Source: Chlamydia gallinacea 08-1274/3 (lineage in GTDB: Bacteria; Chlamydiota; Chlamydiia; Chlamydiales; Chlamydiaceae). Taken from it: a stretch of 64,000 nucleotides of DNA. The stretch covers positions 744,001 to 808,000 of the forward strand of contig NZ_CP015840.1 in the NCBI RefSeq assembly GCF_000471025.2, written 5' to 3'. The translations under genes were made by a program, and so were the position numbers. Shown in pieces: positions 45,706-56,172 of this stretch. Within the stretch, counting starts at the first letter, position 1. Every line of letters starts with the position of its first letter. A model generated the notes under the pieces. The model was not told where the DNA came from and made no database searches. It saw nothing but the letters and a program-made list of their open reading frames with translations.

Positions 45706-46812
45706 ATGATGAGCTCTAAGCGTGTTTCGCAACTGGCAATGCTTTCTATTTTATTAATTTTTACTCATACTGTAAGCCACGCTAACCTTACGGTTCCTGC
45801 TAAGGTTTGTTCTATAGCTTCTTCGCAACCTCTATGCAGTTTAGATAGTGAAGTAAAGAGTGTAGGTTCTCAAAAAGAAGAGGTTTCACTAGTTAAATCA
45901 AAGAAACAAAAGGTCCTACAGGCTCAAGTTAAATCAAAGAAACAAAAGGTCCTACAGGCTCAAGCTCATGCCGCTGAAAATAAGTCCTGCAAAGGGTCCT
46001 CTAAGAAAGGAAAGCTTCGTCTGAAGCGAGTAAAGCAAAAATCTTGTGTAAAAGAAGCGCAGAAAACACCAAATTCTTCATTTTTACAGACTATTTTTGT
46101 TAAACAAAGGGAAGTCCAGCCTCAGCACAAGGTATCTCAAGAGGAACCATCTCAAGTGGATAAATGTGTAGATGCTGCTCTAACGCATTTCGATATTAGT
46201 AAGATTTCTAAAGAAGAAAAAGAAAGGCTTTTTCAGGAACTCGCTAGAGAACAAAGGATTTCCAAAAGAAAATCCTCTCGCAGTGCGCTTGAAACGCGTT
46301 TAAAGGATAGCAAAATTCCTCGTGGGGGCAGTGTGACTTCTACACTACGCTACGATGTGGAAAAAGCAGCAGCTCTTAAGGTGAAACGCAATGCATCTGT
46401 GAATTCTCATCTACGCGAGCAAAAAACAGCGCATTCTCGTCGCGCCTCTGCAGCAGCTCTTAAAGCAGCAAAATTAGAAACAACTCATCTTGCAGGAGAA
46501 CCAGGAAAACAAGAAAAAACGGGTTCTAGGGAACGATCAGAAAAACAAGATATTACAGAAAATTATTTCCAGGAGGCTTCCTCAGCCGGAAATACTAATG
46601 TTAATAGTTATATAAAAGCTAAACAATATCGATGTGATTCTAGAGAAACTGACTGGCCATGCGACTCTTGTGTTTCTAAACGACGTGCTAACTCAAGTAT
46701 ATCCATATGTACGATGGCAGTAACAGTACTCGCTATTATTATTGGTGCCATTATTATTTGTAATGCCTCGGCTGATTCGACAACACAGTCCGGGGGGACA
46801 ACAACTCCTTAA
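45706..46812 (+). CDS. Exported lysine-rich repeat protein with C-terminal membrane helix
   Basis: 368 residues. A signal peptide (SQLAMLSILLIFTHTVSHA) is followed by a very basic middle: an exact tandem pair of the 12-residue unit VKSKKQKVLQAQ, then looser Ser/Lys/Arg repeats of the type GSVTSTLRYD and ASVNSHLREQ. Near the C-terminus a CDSRETDWPCDSC motif precedes a membrane helix (ISICTMAVTVLAIIIGAIIIC) and a Ser/Thr/Gly tail. Place and topology suggest a CT289-like envelope protein. No enzymatic motif. A terminator follows. Confidence 0.72.
   Translation: MMSSKRVSQLAMLSILLIFTHTVSHANLTVPAKVCSIASSQPLCSLDSEVKSVGSQKEEVSLVKSKKQKVLQAQVKSKKQKVLQAQAHAAENKSCKGSSKKGKLRLKRVKQKSCVKEAQKTPNSSFLQTIFVKQREVQPQHKVSQEEPSQVDKCVDAALTHFDISKISKEEKERLFQELAREQRISKRKSSRSALETRLKDSKIPRGGSVTSTLRYDVEKAAALKVKRNASVNSHLREQKTAHSRRASAAALKAAKLETTHLAGEPGKQEKTGSRERSEKQDITENYFQEASSAGNTNVNSYIKAKQYRCDSRETDWPCDSCVSKRRANSSISICTMAVTVLAIIIGAIIICNASADSTTQSGGTTTP
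45892..45963 (+). repeat. Perfect 36-bp tandem duplication inside the CDS
   Basis: Positions 45892-45927 and 45928-45963 are identical 36-base units, each encoding VKSKKQKVLQAQ in frame. Loss or gain of a unit would not shift the frame. Confidence 0.97.
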
Positions 46813-46848
46813 TTTCTTTTTTGGCAGAGTATAGGGTAGTGTAAAAAG

Positions 46849-46875
46849 CAGAATCTAAAGGGGTTCTGTTTTTTT
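46849..46875 (+). terminator. Rho-independent terminator
   Basis: CAGAATC (46849-46855) pairs with GGTTCTG (46862-46868) around a six-base loop, with a run of seven Ts at 46869-46875. It closes the 368-residue gene and separates it from the Inc gene. Confidence 0.7.
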
Positions 46876-46978
46876 GTCTCTTATGGTTTTTTCTCATTCA
46901 TATATTTAGTTTTTAGAATTAATAGTTAGTATAGTCTATTATTTAAATAAGATAATTAATTATTTTTTCTTATTAAAT

Positions 46979-48643
46979 ATGAAGCCTGTACAAAATACAC
47001 CAAGTTTTTTAAATGTGGATGTGGGGAAATCCTTTCTTAATAAGCATCCTCAAGCTGTTCGTGCTTTGCAGATTACAGCAGTTATTCTTGGTGTACTTGC
47101 AGTACTAGTTGCATCTGCTGCTTTTGTGGCATTTCCTGCAGGATTGCCTATCGTTATGGGAGTAGTCGGATTATTCCTGGGTGTAGGAAGTGCTCTTCTA
47201 TTTTCTTCTGTACGAGCCTTGGTAGATAGTATTAAAGAACATTCTCAGAAAAAGAACCAGGATCAACTTTACTTGTCTTCTATGCATACAGCTATCTCTG
47301 AGAATAAAGAAAAATTAGGATCTAGGGCTTCTTACGATGCCATGGTAGAGAGATTGCAAGCATTGGACATAACACTCAGTAGTCATACTCGTGAAGTTTT
47401 TAAAAATGCAGGAAAGGACGGAGAGGAAATTCTACAAGGAATAGAGAGAATTTCTAAAAATTATCGCGCAAGTATTGATCTATTGAAAGAGCGTCAAGAA
47501 GCGCATCAAGAAGAAATTATAGTAGAAAGCAAGGATAACATTGAAAGTTACAAGGTGAAAAATGCTTTTCTAGTCAACATAGGAATGAGTATTGCGAATG
47601 CATTACCACGAGCAGGAGGCGCGCTATCTTTAAAATTCAAAGATTTAAGCAAAGGTATGGAGAGAATTCATAAGTGGGTTACTGTAGGGTTGGCTGTTGG
47701 GGGTATTGCCTGTATCGCTATCATTGCTGCTCTCCTTCCTGGAGGTATTCTTGCTCTTCCTTTACTTGTTTCTGCTACATTAGGTATCGGTCTTGCTGTG
47801 ATGGGATTATCCTATGGATTGCGTGAAATTCTTAAACGAACAAAAACAAACAAGCAACAGTTGTATCGCGAGTTGATAGGGATCATAGATATTCGATTGT
47901 TAAAGGATATGACAAAATATCAAGACACTCTTTTACAGTTATTAGCAAAGACATTGCATTCAGAAATCAAGGTTGCCAAATTATCTCAGCCTATTTACAA
48001 AAAATATACCTCTATAGAGGAACAGCTTCGATATCTTCAAGAACAGCTTCAAGAGATGGAATTTAAATTGCGATTTATGCATCGGGGTTATGATCGGCGT
48101 GCTGCAATGTTAGAAAAAGGATTGAGCCAGCTATCGGACAATGAAAGAGTACCAAGAGTAGGAGAACAGGAGGATAGATCAGAAGGCTTTGATGATCTCA
48201 TTACTCAAGGTAAACGTGCTGCACAAGAAAGACGTAGAAGAGATCGCGAAGAATCTCTCGTGATAGGTGATTACTCAATGCTTTCTGTTGAAGAACAGAG
48301 TTTTGGTGATTCCTGGCACCCTAGAGGCTCGCGCCAGTTAGAAAACTTCTGGAGTGCCCATGTGGATTTAGAAAGAGAAGATCAGATTTTATTAACTGAA
48401 GGAATAGCGGGAGAGCTTGTCACATTAAAAAAAGAAATCCATGCGATTAAACAAGAAATACAAAAGACATTAGAACAGTTACGCCGGGCTAAGGAGATTA
48501 AATTGCAAGCAGGACAGGGATCCGAGGCTCTAATAGCTATTTGGTATAATGTGCAGTCTTCTACGTATGCTTGTTTAACTGTTTTAAAGAATTTGCAGTT
48601 CACTTTGCAGAAATTGATGGAGTCCGAAGGAAATCGTGAGTGA
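46979..48643 (+). CDS. Inc protein, CT288-like, two bilobed membrane segments
   Basis: 554 residues. Two separate pairs of hydrophobic helices occur, near 30-77 and near 230-285, each with Gly/Ala-rich helices and a tight turn, the Inc bilobed pattern. Between and after them lie long coiled-coil regions (EEQLRYLQEQLQEMEFKLRF; LVTLKKEIHAIKQEIQKTLEQL). The order before mnmA matches C. trachomatis CT288, a large inclusion membrane protein. It probably sits in the inclusion membrane with coiled coils facing host cytosol. No ribosome site is evident. Confidence 0.82.
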   Translation: MKPVQNTPSFLNVDVGKSFLNKHPQAVRALQITAVILGVLAVLVASAAFVAFPAGLPIVMGVVGLFLGVGSALLFSSVRALVDSIKEHSQKKNQDQLYLSSMHTAISENKEKLGSRASYDAMVERLQALDITLSSHTREVFKNAGKDGEEILQGIERISKNYRASIDLLKERQEAHQEEIIVESKDNIESYKVKNAFLVNIGMSIANALPRAGGALSLKFKDLSKGMERIHKWVTVGLAVGGIACIAIIAALLPGGILALPLLVSATLGIGLAVMGLSYGLREILKRTKTNKQQLYRELIGIIDIRLLKDMTKYQDTLLQLLAKTLHSEIKVAKLSQPIYKKYTSIEEQLRYLQEQLQEMEFKLRFMHRGYDRRAAMLEKGLSQLSDNERVPRVGEQEDRSEGFDDLITQGKRAAQERRRRDREESLVIGDYSMLSVEEQSFGDSWHPRGSRQLENFWSAHVDLEREDQILLTEGIAGELVTLKKEIHAIKQEIQKTLEQLRRAKEIKLQAGQGSEALIAIWYNVQSSTYACLTVLKNLQFTLQKLMESEGNRE

Positions 48644-48648
48644 TGTCT

Positions 48649-48663
48649 TTCCTTGCTAAGGAA
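48649..48663. terminator. Small hairpin between convergent genes
   Basis: TTCCTT-GCT-AAGGAA fills the 23 bases between two convergent stops. The stem is only 6 bp without a T-run, so it is a weak bidirectional terminator candidate. Confidence 0.3.
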
Positions 48664-48666
48664 TAG

Positions 48667-49281
48667 CTAATTTGTATTCTTAAATTGTTCCCAGAACTGA
48701 ATGAGCTTATGTAATGCTTCCATTTGTGGGGTAGACGGATGTATTTCTTGAATTAGATTAAATTCTTTGCGTTTCTCTTGTACCATGGTATCCAGAGTAT
48801 GTGATAATTCACGAATGTGAGTTTCTTTGGAGACGATATTCTCTTGCATATTTTGTATTTGGTTATACCATGTTTCCATTTTAGGAATAAAATTTTTCCG
48901 TATGTTAATAAACGTAGAACGAAACTTTTCTGCAGAGTCCCTACCAGACTCTAGGATATCCTGGGAAATTTCATTTATGAGTTGAGAACCGAGGATTTTA
49001 TTTTTTAAAGGGAAATTTAAAATAGTTGCTACGGCAGTCAAAAGAACGATGATTCCTAAATTGATTCCAAATAGTGACCAGTGATTATATAGTACAGCAT
49101 AGCTCATCAGGGCGGTCATCCCTAGACAAGCAAGAAGAGTTAAGGCTAGGCATATCGTATTATAGAATACTAAGTTCGCACGGTAGGTATCCCAAGGGAG
49201 AAGAAAAATTACAGTTTTTTTTCGTCTGGGTTCGTGGGTGTTTATAGTAGGCGAAGGAAGGGGGGATATAGGTAACGTCAT
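48667..49281 (-). CDS. Inc-like protein with C-terminal coiled coil
   Basis: 204 residues. A Pro/Ser-rich N-terminus leads to two hydrophobic helices near 38-64 and 68-90, then a helical, probably coiled-coil tail (MQENIVSKETHIRELSHTLDTM). It is 9 bases downstream of a second gene of the same design (49291-49860), so the two are co-transcribed and may have arisen by duplication, though identity looks low. They sit between CT288-like and mnmA, where C. trachomatis has nothing as I recall. Confidence 0.68.
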   Translation of the reverse strand: MTLPISPLPSPTINTHEPRRKKTVIFLLPWDTYRANLVFYNTICLALTLLACLGMTALMSYAVLYNHWSLFGINLGIIVLLTAVATILNFPLKNKILGSQLINEISQDILESGRDSAEKFRSTFINIRKNFIPKMETWYNQIQNMQENIVSKETHIRELSHTLDTMVQEKRKEFNLIQEIHPSTPQMEALHKLIQFWEQFKNTN

Positions 49282-49290
49282 AGAGACTGC

Positions 49291-49860
49291 TCAAGCTAGA
49301 GGGGGTGGTTGCATTTTATCAAGGAATTGAGGAGGGAGAGTAAGTTCTTGCCATTTATTAAAATATTCCTTGAGTAATTGTTCTTCTTGTTTTAATTGTT
49401 CTAAGTGCGTTTCATTTCTTATAATTGTAGAAATTAATTGAGAATACGCTTTCTGAAGTAATTGAAAGGAGGATAGTGAAGAGGTTTTGCTTTTCAATTG
49501 TGTAATTGTTTCTTGCACTTTAGAAGGAAGACACTTCAGTAGGCGAATGGCGTTAATTAATAAAGTAATGCAGGCACAAGAAACAATCATAAGTAAAATT
49601 CCTGCCACTATTTCAGGCAGACTCGAATAAATAAATCCTGAAGCTAGCAATGCTGCACTGCCGGCGACTACTCCAACTAAAAGAATGATAGCTAGAATAT
49701 AAGCAAAAGAACTTTGTTTAATCAGTACAGCAACTTTAGTTTGTATAGTTGTATCCTCTCTATCGGCATTAAATAAAAGAGAGTATTGGCTGGGTAGAGA
49801 AAGCAGATCGGGAGAAAGGGAAGTAGAAGTGTAATGCGCCACGCCATTCCTTAAAATCAT
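49291..49860 (-). CDS. Inc-like protein, first of a tandem pair
   Basis: 189 residues. The N-terminal 50 residues are polar; helices near 52-74 (FAYILAIILLVGVVAGSAALL) and 80-104 (LPEIVAGILLMIVSCACITLL) form the bilobed motif; the tail is a coiled coil (QLISTIIRNETHLEQLKQEEQ). It is divergent from mnmA across an AT-rich 83-base spacer. Inc identity rests on hydrophobicity pattern only. Confidence 0.68.
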   Translation of the reverse strand: MILRNGVAHYTSTSLSPDLLSLPSQYSLLFNADREDTTIQTKVAVLIKQSSFAYILAIILLVGVVAGSAALLASGFIYSSLPEIVAGILLMIVSCACITLLINAIRLLKCLPSKVQETITQLKSKTSSLSSFQLLQKAYSQLISTIIRNETHLEQLKQEEQLLKEYFNKWQELTLPPQFLDKMQPPPLA

Positions 49861-49943
49861 AGGAAAATAAAATTAAAGAAAATATTCATTTTATTCAATG
49901 TTTAATATACAGTATTGCAGTATTGTATTATTTATAGTTGATT

Positions 49944-51026
49944 ATGAATATAATAGTTATTATTGCGATGTCCGGCGGAGTTGATTCTTCAGTAGCCGCT
50001 TATCTTCTGAAAAAATATACTTCCTATCGTCTTATAGGAATTTATATGAAGAATTGGGAAGAAGAGGATAGCAATGGTAGGTGTTCTGCTGCTAAAGATT
50101 ATGAAGATGTTGAGCGCGTAGCAGAACAGTTAAATATTCCCTATTATACAGTATCTTTTGCCCGTGAGTATCGAGATCGGGTATTTTCCCATTTCCTTAA
50201 AGAGTATTCCCAGGGATACACACCAAATCCAGATATCCTGTGCAATCGGGAAATTAAATTTGATTTATTACAAAAGAAAGTTCGTGAACTTGGTGGAGAT
50301 TATCTTGCTACAGGGCACTACTGTCGTCTGCACACAACTGCTGAGGGCGCGCAGCTGTTACGAGGAAAAGATTCTCAGAAAGATCAAAGTTATTTTCTTT
50401 GCGGTACGCGAAGAAAGTTTTTGAACAATGTGCTTTTTCCTTTGGGTGAAATGACAAAAAGTCAAGTACGTTCTATTGCTAGAGAAGCAGGTTTGGTGAC
50501 CGCAGAGAAAAAAGATAGCACAGGTATTTGCTTTATAGGTAAACGTCCTTTCAGAAATTTTCTTGAGAAATTTGTCCCTAATGCTCCAGGAAACATTATC
50601 GATTATGACTCTCAATGTGTGGTGGGCCAACATGAGGGAGCTCATTATTATACTGTAGGACAACGTCGTGGATTGAACTTAGGAGGATCACCCAGGCCAT
50701 GCTATGTAGTGGGTAAGGATATGGAAAAAAATCTAGTTTATGTTGTTCGTGGTGAAGATCACCCACTCTTATACAGAAAAGAACTCGTAGCGAGAGAAAT
50801 CAACTGGCTAGTATCTCCAGATCCTGTTATGAAATGCAGCGCAAAAGTGCGTTACCGTAGTGATGATGAGGAGTGCGCAGTTTCTCTTGACAGCGAGGGA
50901 AGGGCTCACGTACAATTTATGTCACCTGTCAAGGCCGTTACACCAGGCCAAACCATAGCCTTCTACCAAGGAGATACCTGCTTGGGAGGAGGGATTATCG
51001 ATGTCCCTATGCTTCCTCAGACGTAG
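49944..51026 (+). CDS. mnmA: tRNA-specific 2-thiouridylase MnmA
   Basis: 360 residues from ATG 49944. The PP-loop ATPase motif SGGVDSS is at the N-terminus; catalytic cysteines sit in ILCNREIKF and in [12 protein letters not shown]. Other family motifs: ATGHYCR, KDQSYFL and [13 protein letters not shown]. It makes 2-thiouridine at wobble position 34 of tRNA for Lys, Glu and Gln. Its 3' end overlaps clpC by 20 bases in convergent orientation. Confidence 0.95.
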   Translation: MNIIVIIAMSGGVDSSVAAYLLKKYTSYRLIGIYMKNWEEEDSNGRCSAAKDYEDVERVAEQLNIPYYTVSFAREYRDRVFSHFLKEYSQGYTPNPDILCNREIKFDLLQKKVRELGGDYLATGHYCRLHTTAEGAQLLRGKDSQKDQSYFLCGTRRKFLNNVLFPLGEMTKSQVRSIAREAGLVTAEKKDSTGICFIGKRPFRNFLEKFVPNAPGNIIDYDSQCVVGQHEGAHYYTVGQRRGLNLGGSPRPCYVVGKDMEKNLVYVVRGEDHPLLYRKELVAREINWLVSPDPVMKCSAKVRYRSDDEECAVSLDSEGRAHVQFMSPVKAVTPGQTIAFYQGDTCLGGGIIDVPMLPQT

Positions 51027-53550
51027 TAATTGCTGGTTTTTCTCCCGTGTCTTCAGCATGTTCTTCATCACGTTCGAAAGTAACGCGATCTTCTATCAGA
51101 TGAGCACGTAATTTCCTGACTTCCTGGCGACAAGACTCTTTAAGTAATAGCTCGGCAAGAGGGTCTTCGAGATATTGTTCAATAACACGACGTAGGGGCC
51201 GAGCCCCCATTTCTGGAGAGTGTCCTTTCGTAACCAGAAAAGAAATCACAGAATCGGGAATATTGAGCGCCATTTGATAATTTTTTAATCGGGAATCGAG
51301 CTTATTAATTTCTAGATGGATGATTTCAGAAAGGGCTTCTTTTTCTAAAGGCCGGAAGATTACGCTTTCATCCAAACGATTAATAAACTCTGGTTTTAAA
51401 TGTTTTTTTACTGCAGCTTCGATTTTTTCTTGCATGACTTTATAATCGAAATTAGATCGTAAACCGAAGCCAATTTCTCCACTTTTTTTAATTAAATCTG
51501 CTCCCAAATTCGAAGTCATGATAATAATGGCGTGACGGAAGTCCACCTTGCGACCAAAGGAGTCTGTGAGACGGCCCTGTTCTAAAATTTGCAACATTAA
51601 ATCCATAATGTCTGGATGCGCTTTTTCAATCTCATCGAACAGGACTACACAATAAGGACGACGTCGGACTTGCTCAGTAAGATGGCCTCCTTCTTCATGA
51701 CCAACATATCCTGGAGGAGATCCCATCATTTTTGTTGCAGCAAATTTTTCCATATATTCGGACATGTCGACTTGAATTAAGGCGTCTTCACCACCAAACA
51801 TTTCAATAGCGATTTGCTGAGCTAATAGGGTTTTTCCTACTCCTGTAGGACCAAGAAATAGGAAGGATCCTGTAGGTCGATTAGGATCTTTAATTCCTGT
51901 GCGGGAGCGACGAATGGCGCGGCAAATGCTTTTCACAGCTTGATCTTGACCAATAACTTTTTTACGAAGAGTATCTTCCAGTTTTAAGAGCTTGTTACTT
52001 TCTGCCTCTGTTAATCTTGCAGAAGGAATCCCCGTTTGTAAAGAGACAACTTGGGCTACAGCTTCTTCATCAACCGGAATTTGATGTTCTTCCTTATGAT
52101 TTTCCCATTCTTGCTTCATATTTGCAAGGCGTTCACGGAGCTTTTTCTCTTCGTCACGTAGCCCAGCTGCTTTTTCATATTCCTGAGTGCCAATAGCCTG
52201 TTCTTTGGCTTGTTTAGTACTTTCAATTTCAGCCTCTAACTTCATAAGTTCTGTAGGCTGCCCCATAGTGTTAACGCGTACGCGAGCTCCAGCCTCATCA
52301 AGTAAATCAATAGCTTTATCTGGAAGAAAACGCCCATGTACATATTGATCTGATAATGTAGCTGCAGCTTTCAATGCTTCCTCTGTGATCGCTACATTGT
52401 GGTGTTCTTCATATTTCTTTTTTAACCCACGTAAGATTTCTATCGTTTCTTCTACACTGGGGGGCTGAACAATAATTTTTTGAAATCTACGTTCTAAGGC
52501 AGCATCTTTTTCAATGTGTTTGCGGTACTCATCAATAGTTGTAGCTCCAATACATTGAATTTCTCCACGAGCAAGCGCAGGTTTTAGGATATTAGAAGCA
52601 TCAATTGCTCCTTCAGCAGCACCAGCACCAACAATAGTATGTAATTCATCGATAAATAAAAGAATATTTCCATGTTTGCGCACTTCGTCCATAACGGCTT
52701 TAATGCGCTCTTCAAACTGTCCGCGGTACTTTGTTCCTGCAATCATTAATGCAAGATCTAGAGTAATTAGACGTTTTTTACGTAAAGCATCAGGAACTTC
52801 ATTAGAAACAATTTTTTGAGCTAAACCTTCAACGATAGCTGTTTTCCCTACACCTGCTTCACCAATTAGCACAGGATTATTTTTCCTACGACGGCAAAGA
52901 ATTAAAATTAATCTCTCTACTTCTGTGGATCGGCCAATCACAGGATCTAAGCGAGACTCTTTAAACATTTCTGTTAAATCATAGCCGTAGGCCTTTAAAG
53001 CAGATAATTTATCACTTCTATCACTACCTAAGGTATGTCCTAGAGAGGAGGATTTGGATGTAGAGGAAGAACCTCGGGAATGAGAGGACGAAGAAGGAGG
53101 GAGTTGTAGATTAAAAGTCTCCAGTTCTTTGAGAATTTCTTTGCGAACTTCTCGAGGGTCGACATGCAAATTTTCCAACACTTGTAAGGCCACTCCGTCA
53201 GATTGGTTTAAAATACCTAGTAAAAGGTGTTCAGTGCCTACATAATTGTGTTCTAAAATGCTGGCTTCTTCATTTGCTGATTCAAAAGATTTTTTCACTC
53301 TTCCTGTAAGAGCCGGGTCACCATAGACCTGAATTTCCGGTCCATAACCAATTAATCTTTCCACTTCTTGCCTGGCGGTATCAAAGTCAATACCTAGATT
53401 ACGGAGGACATTAACAGCGACGCCCTGACCTAGTTTGAGTAAGCCTAAGAGTATGTGTTCAGTGCCTAGATAATTATGATTTAATCTTTGAGCTTCTTTT
53501 TTCGCGAGTTTGATCACTTGCTTTGCTCTATTAGTAAACTTCTCAAACAT
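51007..53550 (-). CDS. clpC: ATP-dependent Clp protease ATPase subunit ClpC
   Basis: 847 residues. Two ClpN repeats ([29 protein letters not shown], then [13 protein letters not shown]), a Ser-rich linker, AAA+ module one ([29 protein letters not shown]), a coiled middle with UVR-like sequence ([20 protein letters not shown]), AAA+ module two ([29 protein letters not shown]) and a Lys/Glu tail. It unfolds substrates for ClpP. clpP is not in this window. Confidence 0.97.
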   Translation of the reverse strand: MFEKFTNRAKQVIKLAKKEAQRLNHNYLGTEHILLGLLKLGQGVAVNVLRNLGIDFDTARQEVERLIGYGPEIQVYGDPALTGRVKKSFESANEEASILEHNYVGTEHLLLGILNQSDGVALQVLENLHVDPREVRKEILKELETFNLQLPPSSSSHSRGSSSTSKSSSLGHTLGSDRSDKLSALKAYGYDLTEMFKESRLDPVIGRSTEVERLILILCRRRKNNPVLIGEAGVGKTAIVEGLAQKIVSNEVPDALRKKRLITLDLALMIAGTKYRGQFEERIKAVMDEVRKHGNILLFIDELHTIVGAGAAEGAIDASNILKPALARGEIQCIGATTIDEYRKHIEKDAALERRFQKIIVQPPSVEETIEILRGLKKKYEEHHNVAITEEALKAAATLSDQYVHGRFLPDKAIDLLDEAGARVRVNTMGQPTELMKLEAEIESTKQAKEQAIGTQEYEKAAGLRDEEKKLRERLANMKQEWENHKEEHQIPVDEEAVAQVVSLQTGIPSARLTEAESNKLLKLEDTLRKKVIGQDQAVKSICRAIRRSRTGIKDPNRPTGSFLFLGPTGVGKTLLAQQIAIEMFGGEDALIQVDMSEYMEKFAATKMMGSPPGYVGHEEGGHLTEQVRRRPYCVVLFDEIEKAHPDIMDLMLQILEQGRLTDSFGRKVDFRHAIIIMTSNLGADLIKKSGEIGFGLRSNFDYKVMQEKIEAAVKKHLKPEFINRLDESVIFRPLEKEALSEIIHLEINKLDSRLKNYQMALNIPDSVISFLVTKGHSPEMGARPLRRVIEQYLEDPLAELLLKESCRQEVRKLRAHLIEDRVTFERDEEHAEDTGEKPAITTSEEA

Positions 53551-53915
53551 AGAAACCTAAAAGATTCGCTAGAACTTTCCTTAAGCATATACGAAATTTA
53601 AAATAATGATGCAACTTTTCGATCATCTAGATTAAAGTAATACAAAGTTGCACAAAAGTAGTTAAGAATTTGTTGTTATACAGTATTCACGCAGATTTTA
53701 GTGTAGGAGATCCAGCCATTCTTGAGCTTACGTCTATTTATTCTGGCAGCCCTCTTTTTTATTTTTAGTTATTCTGAGATACGTTTTCTACTGCTGTGTA
53801 ATCTATAATTAAGATGCTAACATTTTAAAACTATTAATGATTTAATCATAAATCTTTGTGAATACAATAACGTTTAATAAAATAATCTCTTTAAATTTTT
53901 GAAACCTTTTCTATT
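53551..53915. other. Divergent promoter region, clpC and lplA
   Basis: It holds the clpC promoter at 53586-53614 and, on the plus strand, TTGTGA (53856-53861) with TAAAAT (53878-53883) 16 bases apart, a candidate lplA promoter. Between them I find no coding frame or strong hairpin. Confidence 0.4.
53586..53614 (-). promoter_or_regulatory. Predicted clpC promoter
   Basis: On the minus strand TTGCAT (53609-53614) and TATATG (53586-53591) are 17 bases apart, ending about 36 bases before the clpC start. Confidence 0.5.
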
Positions 53916-54638
53916 ATGGCAACGAATATCCGTATTATAGACTCAGGAAAAGCAAGTGCAAGTGAGCATATGACTAGGGATCAAGAACTCCTTGCCCACC
54001 TAAAGAAGGGAGAGGCAATTCTTCATCTTTATGAATGGAGGAGTGCCTATCCCCTTACGTATGGAGTGTTTATGCGCCCAGAAAAGTTTTTAGTAAGTAA
54101 TAGGGAAGAACTAGGCATGGATGCAGCCAGACGTTCTACCGGGGGAGGATTTGTATTCCATCACGGAGATTTTGCTTTTTCTCTGCTTGTTTCTTCAGAG
54201 CACCCTATGTATCGGGGTAGCATTTTGGAGAACTATTTTAGTGTGAATTCTTTGGTTTTAGAAGTGTTAAATAAAATTTTTCGTATAGACGGAATGCTGT
54301 CATGTGATGAACATCTTCATCATTTTCAAGAATCCAATTTTTGCATGGCTAAGATTTCAAAATATGACGTGTTAATGGGAAATAAGAAAATTGGTGGAGC
54401 AGCTCAGCGCACCGTAAAGCAGGGATTTTTACATCAAGGTTCTATATTTCTTTCTGGAAGCACTCCAGATGTTTACTACAAGTTTCTTTTACCTGAAGTC
54501 GCCGATTCCGTTATCTCAGCAATTGATCGTTGTGCGTTTTTTCCTTTAGGCATTGCTGCTTCTTCCGCAGATTTAGTGGGGACAAGAAAAGAAATTAAGG
54601 AAAAATTTATTCAAATATTCTCCCGTGAGTGCTTATGA
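53916..54638 (+). CDS. lplA: Lipoate-protein ligase LplA-like
   Basis: 240 residues, shorter than E. coli LplA. The catalytic domain is clear: RRSTGGGFVFHHGDFAFSLL and ISKYDVLMGNKKIGGAAQRTVKQGFLHQGSIFLS, with the lysine that contacts lipoyl-AMP. A separate C-terminal accessory domain is absent. It attaches lipoate to E2 or GcvH lysines. gcvH lies 3.6 kb downstream on the same strand. The stop overlaps the next start as ATGA. Confidence 0.9.
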   Translation: MATNIRIIDSGKASASEHMTRDQELLAHLKKGEAILHLYEWRSAYPLTYGVFMRPEKFLVSNREELGMDAARRSTGGGFVFHHGDFAFSLLVSSEHPMYRGSILENYFSVNSLVLEVLNKIFRIDGMLSCDEHLHHFQESNFCMAKISKYDVLMGNKKIGGAAQRTVKQGFLHQGSIFLSGSTPDVYYKFLLPEVADSVISAIDRCAFFPLGIAASSADLVGTRKEIKEKFIQIFSRECL

Positions 54639-56056
54639 AATGTGTGTTTTGGGGCTGTATTCTTACTTTTGCTTATTCCTTTATAGCAAAAGATGCCTTA
54701 GCTATTACCCTAGCTTTTCCTGATTCTAATGAGAAGGCAGGGGTGATTGTTCATGATAATAGCATTGAAGTCTACCATAAGCTATTAGCCGCCATTGATA
54801 GTGCTCAATATTATTTCGAATTTTGTCCTTGCATGGCAGGAGGGGAGATTTTGAAAGAGGTCATCGTGCATTTAGATGCACGCATGTCTCAAGTCTCTAC
54901 TTTATGTTCCTCCATGATTATTCAGCCAACAATGATTGACGATCAAGATAAGCAACTACTGATAGATATGAAAGCACGATGGCCTGAAAGATTTTCTTAT
55001 ATGTTTACTGGGTGTGCGCCGGGATCGAGTATTCTATCTCCAAATGTTATAGAAATGCACATGAAATTTTCGATTGTTGATGGGAAATATATTTTTATTG
55101 GAGGAACCAATTTTGAGGATTTTATGTGTACTCGTGGGGATGTTGTTCCCGAGCCTGTAGATTCCCCTCGTTTAATTGTCAGCGGAGTTAAACGTCCTCT
55201 AGCTTTTCGAGATCAAGATATTACCATAGTTTCAGAAACGCTAGGTTTATCTCTTCGAAGAGAATTTTATGCTCACTACTCTCTTTGGAGTTTTTTTTCT
55301 AGTAAGCACTGGTTGAATAAATATCTTGATACATTTCGTAGTCTACCTTTTCCTGAATTAGCTCAAGAGCAGGCTAAGGCATGCTACTGCCCTGAAATTG
55401 AAGAAAGTTCGGATCTCATTTCTACTGATCTAAGTAATATTTGTATGATTATTTCCGGCCCTGATGAATCCAAGAATGAAATTACAGAAGCTTACGTATC
55501 TTTGATTGATCAGGCAGAAACTTCGATAAAGATTGCGAACATGTATTTCATTCCTAAAGATGAAATTATGGAGAGTTTACAAGCAGCATGTTTCCAAAAG
55601 AAAATTCCTACAGAAATCATTACTAATGGTTGTACAGAAAATAGTCCTGCTTTGACATCTGTATATGCTTGGGGGAATCGGATGAATTATTTTTTCCTAT
55701 GTTATGGAGAACGTCCTGCTCTATGGAAAAAATATATTTTCCTTAAACCACCTAATACTGCTTTTGCTGTTCACGAATTTTCAGTTCCCGATACTGAGCT
55801 ACATAAAAAATGTATGATCATTGATAGCAATATTTTTGTTATTGGTAGTTATAATTTTGGGAAAAAAAGCGATCTTTTTGATTACGAAAGTATTGTGATT
55901 ATTCGTAGCCCTGAGATAGCAGCACGGGCGAATCAAGTATTTCAAAAGGATCTTACACTATCTCAACCAGTACATTCTAACGAGATTTTACAGTGGTATT
56001 TTGATCCCATATATCACTTTGTTGGTCATTTGCAGATTAATTTTATGCCTGCGTAA
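54635..56056 (+). CDS. Phospholipase D-like protein (CT284-like)
   Basis: 473 residues. A signal peptide or anchor (VFWGCILTFAYSFIAKDALA) precedes two phospholipase D halves. Each has a full HxKxxxxD motif: MHMKFSIVDGKYIFIGGTNFEDF and ELHKKCMIIDSNIFVIGSYNF. Both active-site halves therefore look intact. The closest described group is cardiolipin synthase/phospholipase D. The N-terminus suggests periplasmic or exported activity on lipids, but nuclease members exist. The start overlaps the lplA stop. Confidence 0.85.
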   Translation: MKCVFWGCILTFAYSFIAKDALAITLAFPDSNEKAGVIVHDNSIEVYHKLLAAIDSAQYYFEFCPCMAGGEILKEVIVHLDARMSQVSTLCSSMIIQPTMIDDQDKQLLIDMKARWPERFSYMFTGCAPGSSILSPNVIEMHMKFSIVDGKYIFIGGTNFEDFMCTRGDVVPEPVDSPRLIVSGVKRPLAFRDQDITIVSETLGLSLRREFYAHYSLWSFFSSKHWLNKYLDTFRSLPFPELAQEQAKACYCPEIEESSDLISTDLSNICMIISGPDESKNEITEAYVSLIDQAETSIKIANMYFIPKDEIMESLQAACFQKKIPTEIITNGCTENSPALTSVYAWGNRMNYFFLCYGERPALWKKYIFLKPPNTAFAVHEFSVPDTELHKKCMIIDSNIFVIGSYNFGKKSDLFDYESIVIIRSPEIAARANQVFQKDLTLSQPVHSNEILQWYFDPIYHFVGHLQINFMPA

Positions 56057-56172
56057 TATGAGAAAACCTTTGTGGTAAGGGAATCTCCTTTGTTTCTTAG
56101 GGGATCCTGCTTGGTTTTTTTCTGATTAATCGTTTACACTAAATTTTTATTGTTTATCCTCTGAGGTTCACT

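Noticed and set aside
51007-51026. Convergent 20-base overlap of mnmA and clpC as a regulatory device
   Set aside because: Short convergent overlaps are common in compact genomes, and no structure is seen there.
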